Assembly (NCBI RefSeq): GCF_001885585.1 | Contig: NZ_LSRP01000001.1 | Span: 62,001 to 126,000, forward strand | Length of the DNA: 64,000 nucleotides | DNA from: Pararhizobium antarcticum | Lineage (GTDB): Bacteria; Pseudomonadota; Alphaproteobacteria; Rhizobiales; Rhizobiaceae | Direction: 5' to 3' | In this document: piece after piece, positions 55,039-64,000 of the stretch | Layout of the letters: each line of letters opens with the position of its first letter | Position numbering within the stretch: the first letter of the stretch is position 1 | Notes under the pieces: generated by a model | What the model was told of the DNA's origin: nothing | Databases searched by the model: none | Seen by the model: only the letters and a program-made list of their open reading frames with translations | Position numbers and translations under genes: made by a program

Positions 55039-56295
55039 TCAATCCGCAAGGGAGACCGGCAGCCGTACGGTCTGCAATAACCCGCCTTCCGGCCTGTTGA
55101 CGATGGCAACCGAACCGCCATTGTTTTCGATGATCTCCCGGGAAATGGCGAGCCCGAGACCTGCACCGGGCACGATCTGGCGGCGGGCCTGATCGACGCG
55201 GAAGAAGGGTTCGAACACCCGGTCGAGCAGATGCGGCGGTATTCCGGGGCCATTGTCGCAGATCGTCAGGACCGCATCGCCATCTGCAATACCGCCAAGC
55301 GAAAGGCAGGCCCCTTCACCATGGGTCGCCGCATTGATCACCAGATTGCGAATCGCCCTTTTCAGGGCAAACGGTGCGCCTGTGACGACGACGGGCAGAA
55401 GCGGACCGTGATCGACATCAAGCCCCGTCTCGCGGATTTCCGAGACGATCTCCTCGATGATCCTGTCGAGCCGTACGGTCTCGTCGGCCGCATTGCTGAC
55501 CTCCTCGCGAACCAGCCGGATGGCGCTGTCGGCTATGTGATCGAGTTCGTCGAGGTCCTTGAGCCAGGACTGGCGCTCGTCGGCATCAGCGACGAATTCT
55601 GCGCGCAGCCGCATGCGGGTCATCGGCGTGCGCAGATCGTGGCCTGCCGCTGCCACCAGTCGCATGCGACTTGAGATCGCGGCATTGAGGCGGGCCGCCA
55701 GCCGGTTGATGGTCTGGGCCGTCGTGCGCACCTCCATGGGACCAGTCTCCGGAATATCGGGAATGACGCCATCGGGGCGGATCTTGGCAATCGTTTCGTC
55801 GAGGATCCGAAGGGGGCGCATCATCACCGCACTGGCATAGACCGCAATACCGATCATGCCGGCAGCGACAAGCGTCAGATAGGCGGCAAGCGGGACCAGC
55901 GGAAACGGCCCCGGCCCCGGAAAATTGAGAAAAGCCCAACGGTTACCGTCGATATGCACCGCCAGATTGCGGGCATTCGGGCCCTTGTCGTGCAGAAGCA
56001 GCAATTCCGAGGTGTAGCCTTTGTTCATCCGGTCGGCATTGAGCAAGCGTGTTGGAAACGCGTCGATGCGATCCTCAGTCGGCCGGCTTCCAATCGGGAT
56101 ATTCAGCCTTGCCGCAGCCGCCGGGTCGGCACGCAGGAGGACAGAAGCAAGTTCTGCATTTTCGGATATTGCGAGATTGAAACGTGCCGCCGCCGGCTTG
56201 CGCAGCAATTGCGCGGTGACGAACGCCGCGGCGACCAGAACCAGAACAACGGCGACGACGAGCAGCAGCGTGAACCGGGTGCGCAGCGACCACAT
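55039..56295 (-). CDS. Sensor histidine kinase, EnvZ-like
   Basis: A 418-residue membrane kinase. Two helices (about residues 10-30 and 134-155) flank a periplasmic sensor region. A HAMP domain follows, then the phosphoacceptor helix with His in AAGHDLRTPMTRMRL near residue 219. The ATP-binding core has N-box NLVINAATHGEG, G1 DNGPGIPPHLLDRVFEPFFR and G2 GAGLGLAISREII. The ATG lies three bases past the stop of the response regulator gene, so the two form an operon. The stimulus is unknown. The pha operon lies 336 bases away on the other side of the regulator gene, but a link is not shown. Confidence 0.93.
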   Translation of the reverse strand: MWSLRTRFTLLLVVAVVLVLVAAAFVTAQLLRKPAAARFNLAISENAELASVLLRADPAAAARLNIPIGSRPTEDRIDAFPTRLLNADRMNKGYTSELLLLHDKGPNARNLAVHIDGNRWAFLNFPGPGPFPLVPLAAYLTLVAAGMIGIAVYASAVMMRPLRILDETIAKIRPDGVIPDIPETGPMEVRTTAQTINRLAARLNAAISSRMRLVAAAGHDLRTPMTRMRLRAEFVADADERQSWLKDLDELDHIADSAIRLVREEVSNAADETVRLDRIIEEIVSEIRETGLDVDHGPLLPVVVTGAPFALKRAIRNLVINAATHGEGACLSLGGIADGDAVLTICDNGPGIPPHLLDRVFEPFFRVDQARRQIVPGAGLGLAISREIIENNGGSVAIVNRPEGGLLQTVRLPVSLAD

Positions 56296-56298
56296 GGC

Positions 56299-57015
56299 CT
56301 AGTGCCCGCGTTCGACGGGAACCGCCAGCTGGTAGCCCTTGTTGCGAATGGTCTTGAGAAGATGAAAGACGCTGGCATCGCCAAGCTTCCGGCGCAACCG
56401 GCTGACAAGGATATCGATCGAGCGGTCAAACGGATCCGCGGTTCGGCCCTGCGTCAGGTCAAGCAGAGAATCGCGCGACAGGATGCGTCCGGGCCGCTGC
56501 AGGAAGACCATCAGCAACTCGAACTCGCCGCCGGTGAGATCGACAGTCGTTCCATCCGGCGCCGTCAGCGACCGGCTTTCGACATCGGCGACATAATTGG
56601 CAAAGACGAAGCGACGCTCGGTACCCGGCGCGGCCGGTTCGCTGCGCCCCCGCCGCAGCACAGCACGGATGCGCGCGGCCAGTTCGCGTGGATTGAACGG
56701 CTTGCCGAGATAGTCGTCAGCGCCGAACTCCAGCCCGATGATGCGATCGACATCCTCCTTCAGGGCCGTGAGCAAGATCATCGACAGTTGCGGCCTGCGC
56801 TCGCGCAGCGACCGGCAGAGATCAAGCCCCGACCCGTCCGGCAGCATGACATCGAGCACGACCAGGTCGATCTTCAGTTCCGCAAGCTTTGCTTCGCATT
56901 CGGCGCGGCTGCCGGCGAGGCTGACCCGAAATCCCTGGCCATCCAGGTATTTTCCAAGCAGGCGGCGGATTTCCAGATCATCGTCCACGACGAGAATATG
57001 CGGTGTGTTTTCCAT
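56299..57015 (-). CDS. OmpR-family response regulator
   Basis: A 238-residue regulator. The receiver has the acidic pair VDDDLE at residues 10-15, the phosphorylated Asp in VVLDVMLPDGSG near residue 54 and Lys in GKPFNP near residue 104. A winged-helix OmpR-type output domain follows (LTGGEFELLMVFLQRPGRILSRDSLLDL; RSIDILVSRLRRKLGD). It is the first gene of the pair with the kinase. Its targets are unknown; the pha operon is divergent and adjacent. Confidence 0.93.
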   Translation of the reverse strand: MENTPHILVVDDDLEIRRLLGKYLDGQGFRVSLAGSRAECEAKLAELKIDLVVLDVMLPDGSGLDLCRSLRERRPQLSMILLTALKEDVDRIIGLEFGADDYLGKPFNPRELAARIRAVLRRGRSEPAAPGTERRFVFANYVADVESRSLTAPDGTTVDLTGGEFELLMVFLQRPGRILSRDSLLDLTQGRTADPFDRSIDILVSRLRRKLGDASVFHLLKTIRNKGYQLAVPVERGH

Positions 57016-57351
57016 GACGCCTTATACCCGGACGCTTGCGCAAACGCACGGTCCCGGCTGGCGACACCACGGAAATTGCATGTCCGAATATTTCCCGCAG
57101 CGGGCAAAATACATTTCGTTACAAAATACCCGCCTTTCATTTCGCAAGCCGTGTTTGCCGCAGCCGTCGACGATCGATCAGGTCTCTCGAACAGCATGCG
57201 AAAAAGCGATCAAGCGCAGGATTTTATGGCTTCTCCGGGTTGGCATGCGGGCCGAAACCGGACATAAATTGCATGTCGATTTTGCTGCAATGCGGCATGC
57301 TTCGGACAACGGTTCCGGCCACATCGCCGGGCGGACCTTCGCGGAGCCGAT
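57016..57351. other. Divergent intergenic region before the pha operon
   Basis: This 336-base gap should carry the promoters of the two-component system and of the pha operon. I find no gene or clear operator. It ends at a GTG usable as the start for phaAB; the better-looking ribosome-binding site (GAGGAAA, near 57378) lies downstream of it. Confidence 0.5.
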
Positions 57352-60318
57352 GTGCTCCCCTTCATTCGGTACGATCGAGGAAACACAGACATAGAGACCG
57401 CCGCACCCCTGCTTCTGATTCTGAGCCTTGCACCGTTTGCGGGAAGCCTTGCTGCAATCTTCCTACCATCAGACAAGGGGACTGCCGCCGCGTGGTTTTC
57501 GGGGGCCGTTGCGCTTCTGTGCCAGCTGCTGGTCGCCGGCCTCTATCCTCTGGTCGCATCCGGCGGCGTGCTGCGATACGACCTGCAATGGCTGCCGGAA
57601 CTGGGTCTCAACATCACCCTGCGAATGGATGGTTTCGCCTGGATGTTCGCCAGCATCATTACGGCCATCGGGCTGCTGGTCGTCGTCTATGCCCGCTACT
57701 ACATGTCCGCCAGCGACCCGGTGCCGCGTTTCTTCTCGATGTTTCTGGCCTTCATGGGCGCCATGCTGGGCATCGTGCTGTCCGGCAACATCATCCAGTT
57801 GGCGGTTTTCTGGGAACTGACCAGCATCACCTCCTTTCTTCTGATCGGTTACTGGCATCACAATGCCCAGGCCCGCGACGGCGCGCGCATGGCCCTGACG
57901 ATCACCGGCACGGGTGGCCTGTGCATGTTTGTTGGCCTGATTCTGATGGGCCATATCGTCGGAAGCTACGATCTCGACGCCGTCCTGTCCTCCGGCAATG
58001 TCATTCGAGAACACCCGCTCTACACGACTGTGCTCATCCTGATCCTGCTGGGTGCGCTGACAAAGAGCGCGCAGTTTCCCTTCCATTTCTGGCTGCCCCA
58101 CGCCATGGCCGCACCAACGCCGGTGTCCGCCTATCTGCATTCGGCAACCCTGGTTAAGGCCGGGGTCTTCCTGCTGATCCGGCTCTGGCCGGTGCTGGCG
58201 GGAACCGACGCCTGGTTCTGGATCGTCGGCTGCGCCGGCCTGACGACGCTGCTGCTCGGCGCCTATTTTGCGATCTTCCAGCAGGACCTGAAAGGGCTCC
58301 TCGCCTATTCGACGATCAGCCATCTCGGCCTGATCACCGTCCTCCTGAGCCTTGGCAGTCCGCTGGCGGCAGTCGCGGCGATCTTCCACACGATGAACCA
58401 CGCGACCTTCAAGGCTTCGTTGTTCATGGCCGCCGGCATCATCGACCATGAAACCGGGACGCGCGACATGCGCAAGCTGAGTGGCCTCTTCCGGTACATG
58501 CCTTTCACCGCGACGCTTGCCATGGTCGCCAGTGCCGCCATGGCCGGGGTACCGCTTCTGAACGGGTTCCTGTCGAAGGAAATGTTCTTCGCCGAAGCAA
58601 TCGAGACGCACCGCTACAACATACTCGATACGATCACGCCCTATGTCGCGACGCTGGCGAGCATGTTTGCCGTCACCTATTCGCTGCGCTTCATCTACAG
58701 TGTCTTCTTCGGCCCACCACCAAAGGACCTGCCGAAGATACCCCACGAGCCGCCGCACTGGATGCGGGCACCGATCGAATTCCTGGTGCTCGCCTGCCTC
58801 GTCGTCGGCGTCATACCGGCCTTCACGATCGGTCCCTTCCTGCATGCTGCCGTGCAATCCGTGCTCGGAGACTCGACGCCGGTCTACAGCCTGGCTGTCT
58901 GGCATGGCTGGAACCTGCCGCTCGCCATGAGCCTCGTCGCGCTGATCGGCGGCGTCGTGCTGTTTCTGTTGATGAAATCCTATCTTGCCACCAGCATCGA
59001 GGGGCCGCCCTTCTTCCGGCGGCTGGAAGGACAGCGAATCTTCGAACGCGTGCTGGTCACCCTCTCCTGGAAATGGGCGCGCTGGCTGGAACGGACGGCA
59101 AGTTCGCGCCGGCTGCAGCCGCAGATGCGGATCCTCGTCTTCATCGCCTTTGTCGCCGGCACGCTCCCGCTGCTGCTGCAGGGCTTCAAGCCTTCAGCCA
59201 TGGCCCTGCGCAGCGTCGATCCGGCCTTTGCGCTGCTCTGGATCATCGGCATCATCTGCGCGGTGGGTGCCGCCTACCAGGCGAAGTTCCACCGGTTGGC
59301 GGCGCTGGTGCTGCTGGGCGGCGCCGGTCTTGTCACCTGCATCACCTTCGTCTGGCTGTCGGCGCCGGACCTGGCTGTCACCCAGTTGCTGGTGGAGATC
59401 GTCACCACGGTTCTGATCCTGCTCGGCCTGCGCTGGCTGCCCAAACGCATCGAGGACCCGAACGACCCGGAACTGATGAATTTTCCGGTCCGCCTGCGGC
59501 GCCTGCGCGACCTGGCCCTGGCACTGGCCTGCGGGGTCGGCATGATGCTCGTCTCCTATACGATGATGACGCGCAATATACCCGACACGATCTCCAGCTA
59601 CTTCCTGGAGCGTGCCTATAGCGAGGGCGGCGGCACCAACGTCGTCAACGTCATTCTCGTGGATTTCCGCGGCTTCGACACGCTCGGCGAGATTGCCGTG
59701 CTCTGCATTGTGGCCCTCACCGTGTTTTCGCTGCTGCGGCGGTTTCGACCGGCGACCGAAAGCCTTGAAAAGCCTGAACAGCAAAAAATCCAGAATGCCT
59801 TCGACGACGATCATCCCGACCGCAAGAAGGGCGACAGCATCGCCGAATATCTGCTGATACCATCGGTCATCATGCGTTGGATGTTCCCGGTTATCGGCAT
59901 GCTGACAGCCTTCCTGTTCTTCCGCGGCCATGATCTTCCCGGCGGGGGCTTTGCGGCCGGCATCGCCATGTCGATCGCCTTCATCCTGCAATACATGGCC
60001 GGCGGCACGCGCTGGGTCGAGGAGCGGTTGCGCATCCATCCGCTGCGCTGGATGAGCATCGGCCTTCTCGTTGCCATGGCGACCGGCCTTGGCTCCTGGC
60101 TTTTCGGCTATCCGTTCCTGACGTCGCACATGCAGTATGCCAACCTGCCGCTCATCGGAAAAATTCCGCTGGCAACGGCGATCCTGTTCGATCTCGGCGT
60201 CTTCTCGCTGGTGCTCGGTGCAACCGTGCTGATCCTGATCGCCCTTGCCCACCAGTCCGTGCGCGCCCCGCGTGCGCAGGTCAAGGCCGCGCGCATGGCC
60301 GGAAAGGAAACCCCGTAA
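57352..60318 (+). CDS. phaAB: Mrp/Pha-type cation/H+ antiporter subunits A and B, fused
   Basis: A 988-residue membrane protein. The first 780 or so residues are an MrpA/NuoL-like antiporter module with many helices and conserved polar residues (FWELTSITSFLLIGYWHHN; KSAQFPFHFWLPHAMAAPTPVSAYLHSATLVKAGVFLL). The last 170 or so form the MrpB domain (RGHDLPGGGFAAGIAMSIAFILQYMAGG). This AB fusion is normal in rhizobia. The start is uncertain: GTG at 57352 gives an N-terminal tail without good signal, while GAGGAAA precedes an ATA codon at 57391. The operon exchanges K+ or Na+ for H+ and supports pH and salt adaptation. Confidence 0.93.
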   Translation: MLPFIRYDRGNTDIETAAPLLLILSLAPFAGSLAAIFLPSDKGTAAAWFSGAVALLCQLLVAGLYPLVASGGVLRYDLQWLPELGLNITLRMDGFAWMFASIITAIGLLVVVYARYYMSASDPVPRFFSMFLAFMGAMLGIVLSGNIIQLAVFWELTSITSFLLIGYWHHNAQARDGARMALTITGTGGLCMFVGLILMGHIVGSYDLDAVLSSGNVIREHPLYTTVLILILLGALTKSAQFPFHFWLPHAMAAPTPVSAYLHSATLVKAGVFLLIRLWPVLAGTDAWFWIVGCAGLTTLLLGAYFAIFQQDLKGLLAYSTISHLGLITVLLSLGSPLAAVAAIFHTMNHATFKASLFMAAGIIDHETGTRDMRKLSGLFRYMPFTATLAMVASAAMAGVPLLNGFLSKEMFFAEAIETHRYNILDTITPYVATLASMFAVTYSLRFIYSVFFGPPPKDLPKIPHEPPHWMRAPIEFLVLACLVVGVIPAFTIGPFLHAAVQSVLGDSTPVYSLAVWHGWNLPLAMSLVALIGGVVLFLLMKSYLATSIEGPPFFRRLEGQRIFERVLVTLSWKWARWLERTASSRRLQPQMRILVFIAFVAGTLPLLLQGFKPSAMALRSVDPAFALLWIIGIICAVGAAYQAKFHRLAALVLLGGAGLVTCITFVWLSAPDLAVTQLLVEIVTTVLILLGLRWLPKRIEDPNDPELMNFPVRLRRLRDLALALACGVGMMLVSYTMMTRNIPDTISSYFLERAYSEGGGTNVVNVILVDFRGFDTLGEIAVLCIVALTVFSLLRRFRPATESLEKPEQQKIQNAFDDDHPDRKKGDSIAEYLLIPSVIMRWMFPVIGMLTAFLFFRGHDLPGGGFAAGIAMSIAFILQYMAGGTRWVEERLRIHPLRWMSIGLLVAMATGLGSWLFGYPFLTSHMQYANLPLIGKIPLATAILFDLGVFSLVLGATVLILIALAHQSVRAPRAQVKAARMAGKETP

Positions 60319-60653
60319 TGGAACTCGTCCTCTCGATCGGCATCGGGGTCCTGACAGCTTCCGGCGTCTGGCTGCTCTTTCGCCCACGTACCTATCAGGT
60401 GATCATCGGCCTTTCGCTTCTGTCCTACGCGGTCAATCTGTTCATCTTCGGCATGGGCCGCTTGCGCGTCAACGCCCCGCCGGTGCTGGAACCCGGCGGC
60501 ACCGGCGGTTTGCTCACCCATACGGACCCAATACCACAGGCGCTCGTGCTCACCGCGATCGTTATCGGCTTTGCCATGACCTCTTTGTTTCTCGTTGTCC
60601 TTCTGGCGTCGCGCGGCTTCACCGGCACCGACCACGTGGACGGCAGGGAGTGA
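60318..60653 (+). CDS. phaC: Mrp/Pha antiporter subunit C
   Basis: A 111-residue, three-helix membrane subunit related to NuoK. The segment PRTYQVIIGLSLLSYAVNLFIFGMGRL and the loop TDPIPQALVLTAIVIGFAMTSLFLV are the family core. It overlaps the phaAB stop codon by one base (TAATG), so translation is coupled. It is part of the antiporter complex in the inner membrane. Confidence 0.93.
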   Translation: MELVLSIGIGVLTASGVWLLFRPRTYQVIIGLSLLSYAVNLFIFGMGRLRVNAPPVLEPGGTGGLLTHTDPIPQALVLTAIVIGFAMTSLFLVVLLASRGFTGTDHVDGRE

Positions 60654-60660
60654 TCGCACG

Positions 60661-62283
60661 ATGAGTTGGGCAAACCACCTGATCATACTGCCGATCCTGT
60701 TTCCGATGGCGACAGCCGCGGCCATGATCCCGATCGACGAGCGGAACCGGACCCTGAAGGGTGTGCTGAGTTTCGTCTCCACGCTGGTGCTTTTCGCGGC
60801 GACGATCATTCTTCTGGGCATTGCCGCCTCCGAGGCGACGACAGGCGGAACCTATGTCTACCAGCTCGGCAACTGGCCGGCCCCGTTCGGCATTGTCCTG
60901 GTGCTGGACCGGCTTTCGGCGCTGATGCTCGTCCTGAGCACCGTGCTGGGCCTCGCGGCACAGGTCTATGCCATGGCGCGCTGGCACACCGCCGGCTATC
61001 ACTTTCACTCGCTGTTCCAGCTTCTGCTCGCCGGTCTCAACGGCGCCTTCCTGACGGGCGATCTGTTCAATCTGTTCGTCTTTTTCGAGATGATGCTGGC
61101 CGCATCCTACGGACTGCTTCTGCATGGTTCCGGCCCGTTGCGGGTCAAGGCCGGCCTGCACTACATCGCGGTCAATCTTGCAGCATCTTCCCTGTTCCTG
61201 ATCGGCGTCAGCCTGATCTACGGCGCGGCTGGCACGCTCAACATCGCCGATCTCTCGGTGCGCATCACCACGCTCGGGCCGGAAAGCCGCATGCTGATGG
61301 AATCGGGAGCGGCGTTGCTTGGCATAGCCTTCCTCGTCAAGGCCGGAATGTGGCCGCTCGGCTTCTGGCTGCCCACCGCCTATTCCGCCGCAACGCCGCC
61401 GGTCGCGGCCATCTTCGCCATCCTCACCAAGGTCGGCTTCTATGTCATCCTCCGCCTGTCAATGCTCCTGTTCGGCCATGAAGCCGGCACCTCCACCGGT
61501 TTCGGCCAGACGCTGCTGCTGTGCGGCGGCCTGCTGACGATTGCTTTCGGGGCGATCGGCGTGCTGGCCTCGCAGGCGATGGGCCGGCTTGCCGGTTACA
61601 GCGTGCTCGTCTCCTCCGGCACCCTTCTGGCGGCCATCGGCCTTGGCAACAGTGCCGTGATCGGGGGCGCCCTGTTCTATCTGGTCAGCTCGACACTGAC
61701 GATCTGCGCCTTCTTCCTCTTGATCGAACTGGTGGAGCGCGGCCGCGACGCCGGTGCCGACGTTCTGGCGGTCACGATGGAGGCCTATGGCGACATGGAT
61801 GAGGACGAGGAGGAAAAGGAAGTCGGCGTGGCCGTGCCGGGCACGCTTGCAGTGCTTGGCCTGTGTTTCTGCATCTGCGCCATCCTGATGTCCGGCCTGC
61901 CGCCTCTCTCGGGTTTCCTCGCCAAGTTCGCCATGCTGCACGAACTCTTCAACGAAAACGGTTTCGGCGGAAACCTGCCGATCAGGGCGGCGCAGTGGGC
62001 TTTTGTGGCACTGCTCATCCTGTCCGGGCTTTCCGCAATGATCGCGATGAACCGGATCGGCATCCGCACGTTCTGGACCTCGCTTGAGGGCACCATCCCG
62101 CGCGTCTTCCTCATCGAGATCACTCCGGTGCTGCTGCTCCTGCTGACAACGATCTTCCTCAGCCTGCAGGCGGGATCGGCGATGCGCTACATGGATGCCA
62201 CGGCCAATGCGCTCGCCAATCCGAAAAACTATACCGACCGGGTGCTTTCGGCACCCCGCGTTCGCCCGGCCGGAGGCGATTGA
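60661..62283 (+). CDS. phaD: Mrp/Pha antiporter subunit D
   Basis: A 540-residue NuoM/NuoN-like antiporter subunit with about fourteen predicted helices. The core LFNLFVFFEMMLAASYGLLLHG carries the conserved Glu, and FLVKAGMWPLGFWLPTAYSAATPPVAAIFAILTKVGFYVILRL carries the conserved Lys. The ATG at 60661 is preferred over 60595, which lies inside phaC. An acidic insert (DMDEDEEEKEVG) near residue 380 is typical of rhizobial PhaD. Confidence 0.94.
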   Translation: MSWANHLIILPILFPMATAAAMIPIDERNRTLKGVLSFVSTLVLFAATIILLGIAASEATTGGTYVYQLGNWPAPFGIVLVLDRLSALMLVLSTVLGLAAQVYAMARWHTAGYHFHSLFQLLLAGLNGAFLTGDLFNLFVFFEMMLAASYGLLLHGSGPLRVKAGLHYIAVNLAASSLFLIGVSLIYGAAGTLNIADLSVRITTLGPESRMLMESGAALLGIAFLVKAGMWPLGFWLPTAYSAATPPVAAIFAILTKVGFYVILRLSMLLFGHEAGTSTGFGQTLLLCGGLLTIAFGAIGVLASQAMGRLAGYSVLVSSGTLLAAIGLGNSAVIGGALFYLVSSTLTICAFFLLIELVERGRDAGADVLAVTMEAYGDMDEDEEEKEVGVAVPGTLAVLGLCFCICAILMSGLPPLSGFLAKFAMLHELFNENGFGGNLPIRAAQWAFVALLILSGLSAMIAMNRIGIRTFWTSLEGTIPRVFLIEITPVLLLLLTTIFLSLQAGSAMRYMDATANALANPKNYTDRVLSAPRVRPAGGD

Positions 62284-62287
62284 CGCC

Positions 62288-62776
62288 ATGCGCTACTGGT
62301 TTCCCTATCCGCTGCTGTCCTTCGCCCTCATGGTCTTCTGGTTGCTGATCAACCAGTCGCTGTCCATCGCCCAGATTCTTCTCGGCGCTGCGCTCGGCAT
62401 TTCGCATGCCTGGCTGATGGTCAATCTGAGGCCGAGCAAGACCCATACGAAGAAGGCCTGGCTGGTCGCCCGCCTTGCAGGACAGGTGACCGTCGACGTG
62501 GCCAGATCCAATCTCGCCGTGATGCGTGCCATCCTGCGCAGCAAACGACGGCCGGTCCGCTCCGGCTTCATTGCCATCGACATCACGCTTCGCGACGAAA
62601 ATTCCATCGCCCTGCTGGCCTGTATCCTGACGGCGACACCCGGCACCGCTTGGATCGAGTTCGACAGCCAGACGCGGGTCCTGCTGCTGCATGTGCTCGA
62701 CATTGAAAACGGCCCGACCTGGGCCGATCTGATCCGGACACACTACGAAGCGCCCCTGAAGGAGCTATTCGAATGA
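62288..62776 (+). CDS. phaE: Mrp/Pha antiporter subunit E
   Basis: A 162-residue membrane protein with two N-terminal helices and a cytosolic C-terminus. The family core is RSGFIAIDITLRDENSIALLACILTATPGTAWIEFD. The start at 62288 lies five bases after the phaD stop. Its stop overlaps the phaF start (ATGA). Confidence 0.92.
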   Translation: MRYWFPYPLLSFALMVFWLLINQSLSIAQILLGAALGISHAWLMVNLRPSKTHTKKAWLVARLAGQVTVDVARSNLAVMRAILRSKRRPVRSGFIAIDITLRDENSIALLACILTATPGTAWIEFDSQTRVLLLHVLDIENGPTWADLIRTHYEAPLKELFE

Positions 62777-63054
62777 CCGAACTGTTCATCATCTGGTCGA
62801 TCCTCGGCTCCCAGATCATCCTCGGGCTGGCCATGGGCTGCGCATTGTTCCGGATGGTCAAGGGGCCGCGAGCACAAGACCGCATCCTCGGGCTCGACGC
62901 GCTCTATATCAACGGCATGCTGCTGCTTTTGACCTTCGGCATCCGCACCGCCAACACGATCTATTTCGAATCGGCCCTGATCATCGCCCTGCTCGGCTTT
63001 GTCTCCTCGATCGCCTTTTCCAAATTCCTGATGCGCGGCGAGGTGATCGAATGA
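62773..63054 (+). CDS. phaF: Mrp/Pha antiporter subunit F
   Basis: A 93-residue protein with three predicted helices and the family segment MVKGPRAQDRILGLDALYINGM. It overlaps phaE at its start and phaG at its end by four bases each (ATGA), so translation is coupled throughout. Confidence 0.92.
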   Translation: MTELFIIWSILGSQIILGLAMGCALFRMVKGPRAQDRILGLDALYINGMLLLLTFGIRTANTIYFESALIIALLGFVSSIAFSKFLMRGEVIE

Positions 63055-63431
63055 GCCATCTCACCGACCTGCCGCTCTGGGCCGCCATTCCCGTCTGCCT
63101 GCTTCTCCTGGCAGGATCCATCGTCACGCTGATCGGCTCGATCGGGCTGCTGCGTTTGAAAAGCTTCTACAGCCGACTGCACGCGCCGACGCTCGGCGCC
63201 AGTGCCGGCGTCATCATGATCTGCCTCGCGTCCATGTTGTGTTTTGCCGTTCTGCAAAACCGCTGGATCTTCCACGAGGTCCTGATCATCGTTTTCATCA
63301 TCCTGACAACCCCGGTAACATTGATGCTGCTGGGGCAGTCCGCGCTCTACCGCGACCGGATCGAAGAAAAAGACGGCGTCCCGCGAAAGACGACACCGGA
63401 TCTGCCAACGCCAGAAACGGAAACCCCTTAA
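63051..63431 (+). CDS. phaG: Mrp/Pha antiporter subunit G
   Basis: A 126-residue protein with three predicted helices and the family core [28 protein letters not shown]. The C-terminus of about 30 residues is charged and Pro/Thr-rich. It is the last gene of the operon and overlaps the converging cobM stop codon by four bases. No terminator was seen in the overlap. Confidence 0.92.
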   Translation: MSHLTDLPLWAAIPVCLLLLAGSIVTLIGSIGLLRLKSFYSRLHAPTLGASAGVIMICLASMLCFAVLQNRWIFHEVLIIVFIILTTPVTLMLLGQSALYRDRIEEKDGVPRKTTPDLPTPETETP

Positions 63432-64000
63432 AGCCCGTCGCGACCGCGGAAGCGCCGTTGATAACCCGCGTCATAGAGGGCACTTTCGCGAAAGTCGGTC
63501 ACGCCCAGGGTCTTCCCGACAAAGATCAGTGCCGTGCGTTCGATCGGATCGGCGGCGACCTTGGCTTCGATATCGGCAAGCGTTCCCCGCAGGACGCGTT
63601 CGTCCGGCCAGGACGCCTTGACCACGATGGCGACTGGGCAGTCTGCCCCGTAAAGCGGCGTCAACTCGTCGACAACCTGTTTCAGCGCGTGGATCGCCAG
63701 GTGGATGGCAAGCGTCGCACCGGTGGCACCGAAGCCGGCCAGTGTCTCTGCATTCGGCATCGGCGAGGCGCGGCCGGAAACCCGCGTCAGCACCAGGCTC
63801 TGGGCGACAGCCGGAATGGTCAGTTCCCGGCCGAGCGTTGCGGCCGCTGCGGCAAAAGCAGGAACGCCGGGGGTCATCGTATAGTCGAGGCCGTGCTTTT
63901 CCAGACGGCGGACCTGTTCGGCGACAGCGCTCCAGACGGAAAGATCCCCGGAATGCAGCCGGGCGACGTCCTGACCATCGGCAGCGGCCCTGACATATTC
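63428..64000 (-). CDS. cobM: Precorrin-4 C(11)-methyltransferase, partial (5' end outside the window)
   Basis: The last 190 residues of a SAM-dependent methyltransferase of aerobic cobalamin biosynthesis that methylates precorrin-4 at C-11 to give precorrin-5. The frame stays open to the right edge. Visible family segments are [21 protein letters not shown], the [21 protein letters not shown] loop and the central [11 protein letters not shown]-like region. The start and the first 60 or so residues are missing. It ends four bases inside the phaG stop region on the opposite strand. Other cob genes presumably lie to the right. Confidence 0.92.
   Translation of the reverse strand, partial: EYVRAAADGQDVARLHSGDLSVWSAVAEQVRRLEKHGLDYTMTPGVPAFAAAAATLGRELTIPAVAQSLVLTRVSGRASPMPNAETLAGFGATGATLAIHLAIHALKQVVDELTPLYGADCPVAIVVKASWPDERVLRGTLADIEAKVAADPIERTALIFVGKTLGVTDFRESALYDAGYQRRFRGRDGL

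Overview
The window looks like chromosomal backbone DNA from an alphaproteobacterium of the Rhizobiales, most likely the family Rhizobiaceae (Rhizobium/Agrobacterium/Sinorhizobium relatives). The reasons are the GC-rich coding style, the fused PhaAB-type Mrp antiporter operon (phaABCDEFG), the many LacI-family regulators and ribose-type ABC transporters, the class II lysS beside a gltX, and two copies of a 125-135 bp palindromic mosaic repeat that resembles the Rhizobium-specific intergenic mosaic elements (RIME). I see no phage, transposase, CRISPR array, rRNA or tRNA gene. Assignments rest on reading motifs and family resemblance; no database search was run.

Layout, left to right. 0.1-9 kb: a glutamine-amidotransferase-like hydrolase, a LacI regulator with a 2-hydroxyacid dehydrogenase, a MarR regulator divergent from a creatininase-family hydrolase, a zinc-type COG0523 GTPase with a long His tail joined to a WD40-like protein, a spermidine-synthase-like protein, a serine hydrolase and a GNAT acetyltransferase. 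9-17.3 kb: an ornithine/lysine-type decarboxylase behind a roughly 400-nt structured leader, a LysR regulator, a DUF1007-NicO metal efflux pair, small membrane proteins, KDPG aldolase, a CYTH-domain protein and the tRNA hydroxylase TrhO.

17.3-28.3 kb is a carbohydrate region: a two-gene aconitase X dehydratase behind a GH1 beta-glucosidase, an orphan ParD-like antitoxin, then a Gfo/Idh/MocA oxidoreductase, a TIM-barrel sugar isomerase, and a complete ribose-type ABC importer divergent from its LacI repressor. Two kinds of palindromic LacI-type operator are visible. One is a tandem pair in front of the importer. The other is a site with an AACGTT core that occurs in front of both the beta-glucosidase and the isomerase, which suggests that these two operons share a regulator.

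28.4-38 kb: a globin-coupled chemoreceptor, a xylR-xylB-xylA operon with its operator, and an EmrAB-type multidrug exporter divergent from a TetR repressor with two matching operators. 38-48.7 kb: a TerC-family membrane protein behind a structured leader, gltX and lysS separated by a RIME-like repeat, an unknown periplasmic protein with an Ala/Glu/His-rich tail, a DadA-like oxidase, a nucleoside hydrolase, and an exonuclease-DNA ligase pair. 48.8-64 kb: a CHASE-PAS-GGDEF-EAL signalling protein, a small coiled-coil protein, an orphan NodT-type outer-membrane lipoprotein, a DUF3830 protein, a two-component system, the pha K+(Na+)/H+ antiporter operon, and the 3' part of cobM, which runs off the right edge.

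No single unmistakably new system is present. The points most worth following are the proposed beta-glucosidase/aconitase X/oxidoreductase/isomerase regulon, the DUF1007-NicO pair with a predicted N-terminal histidine, the COG0523-WD40 pair, the structured leaders of odc and terC, and the missing normal start codon of phaAB.
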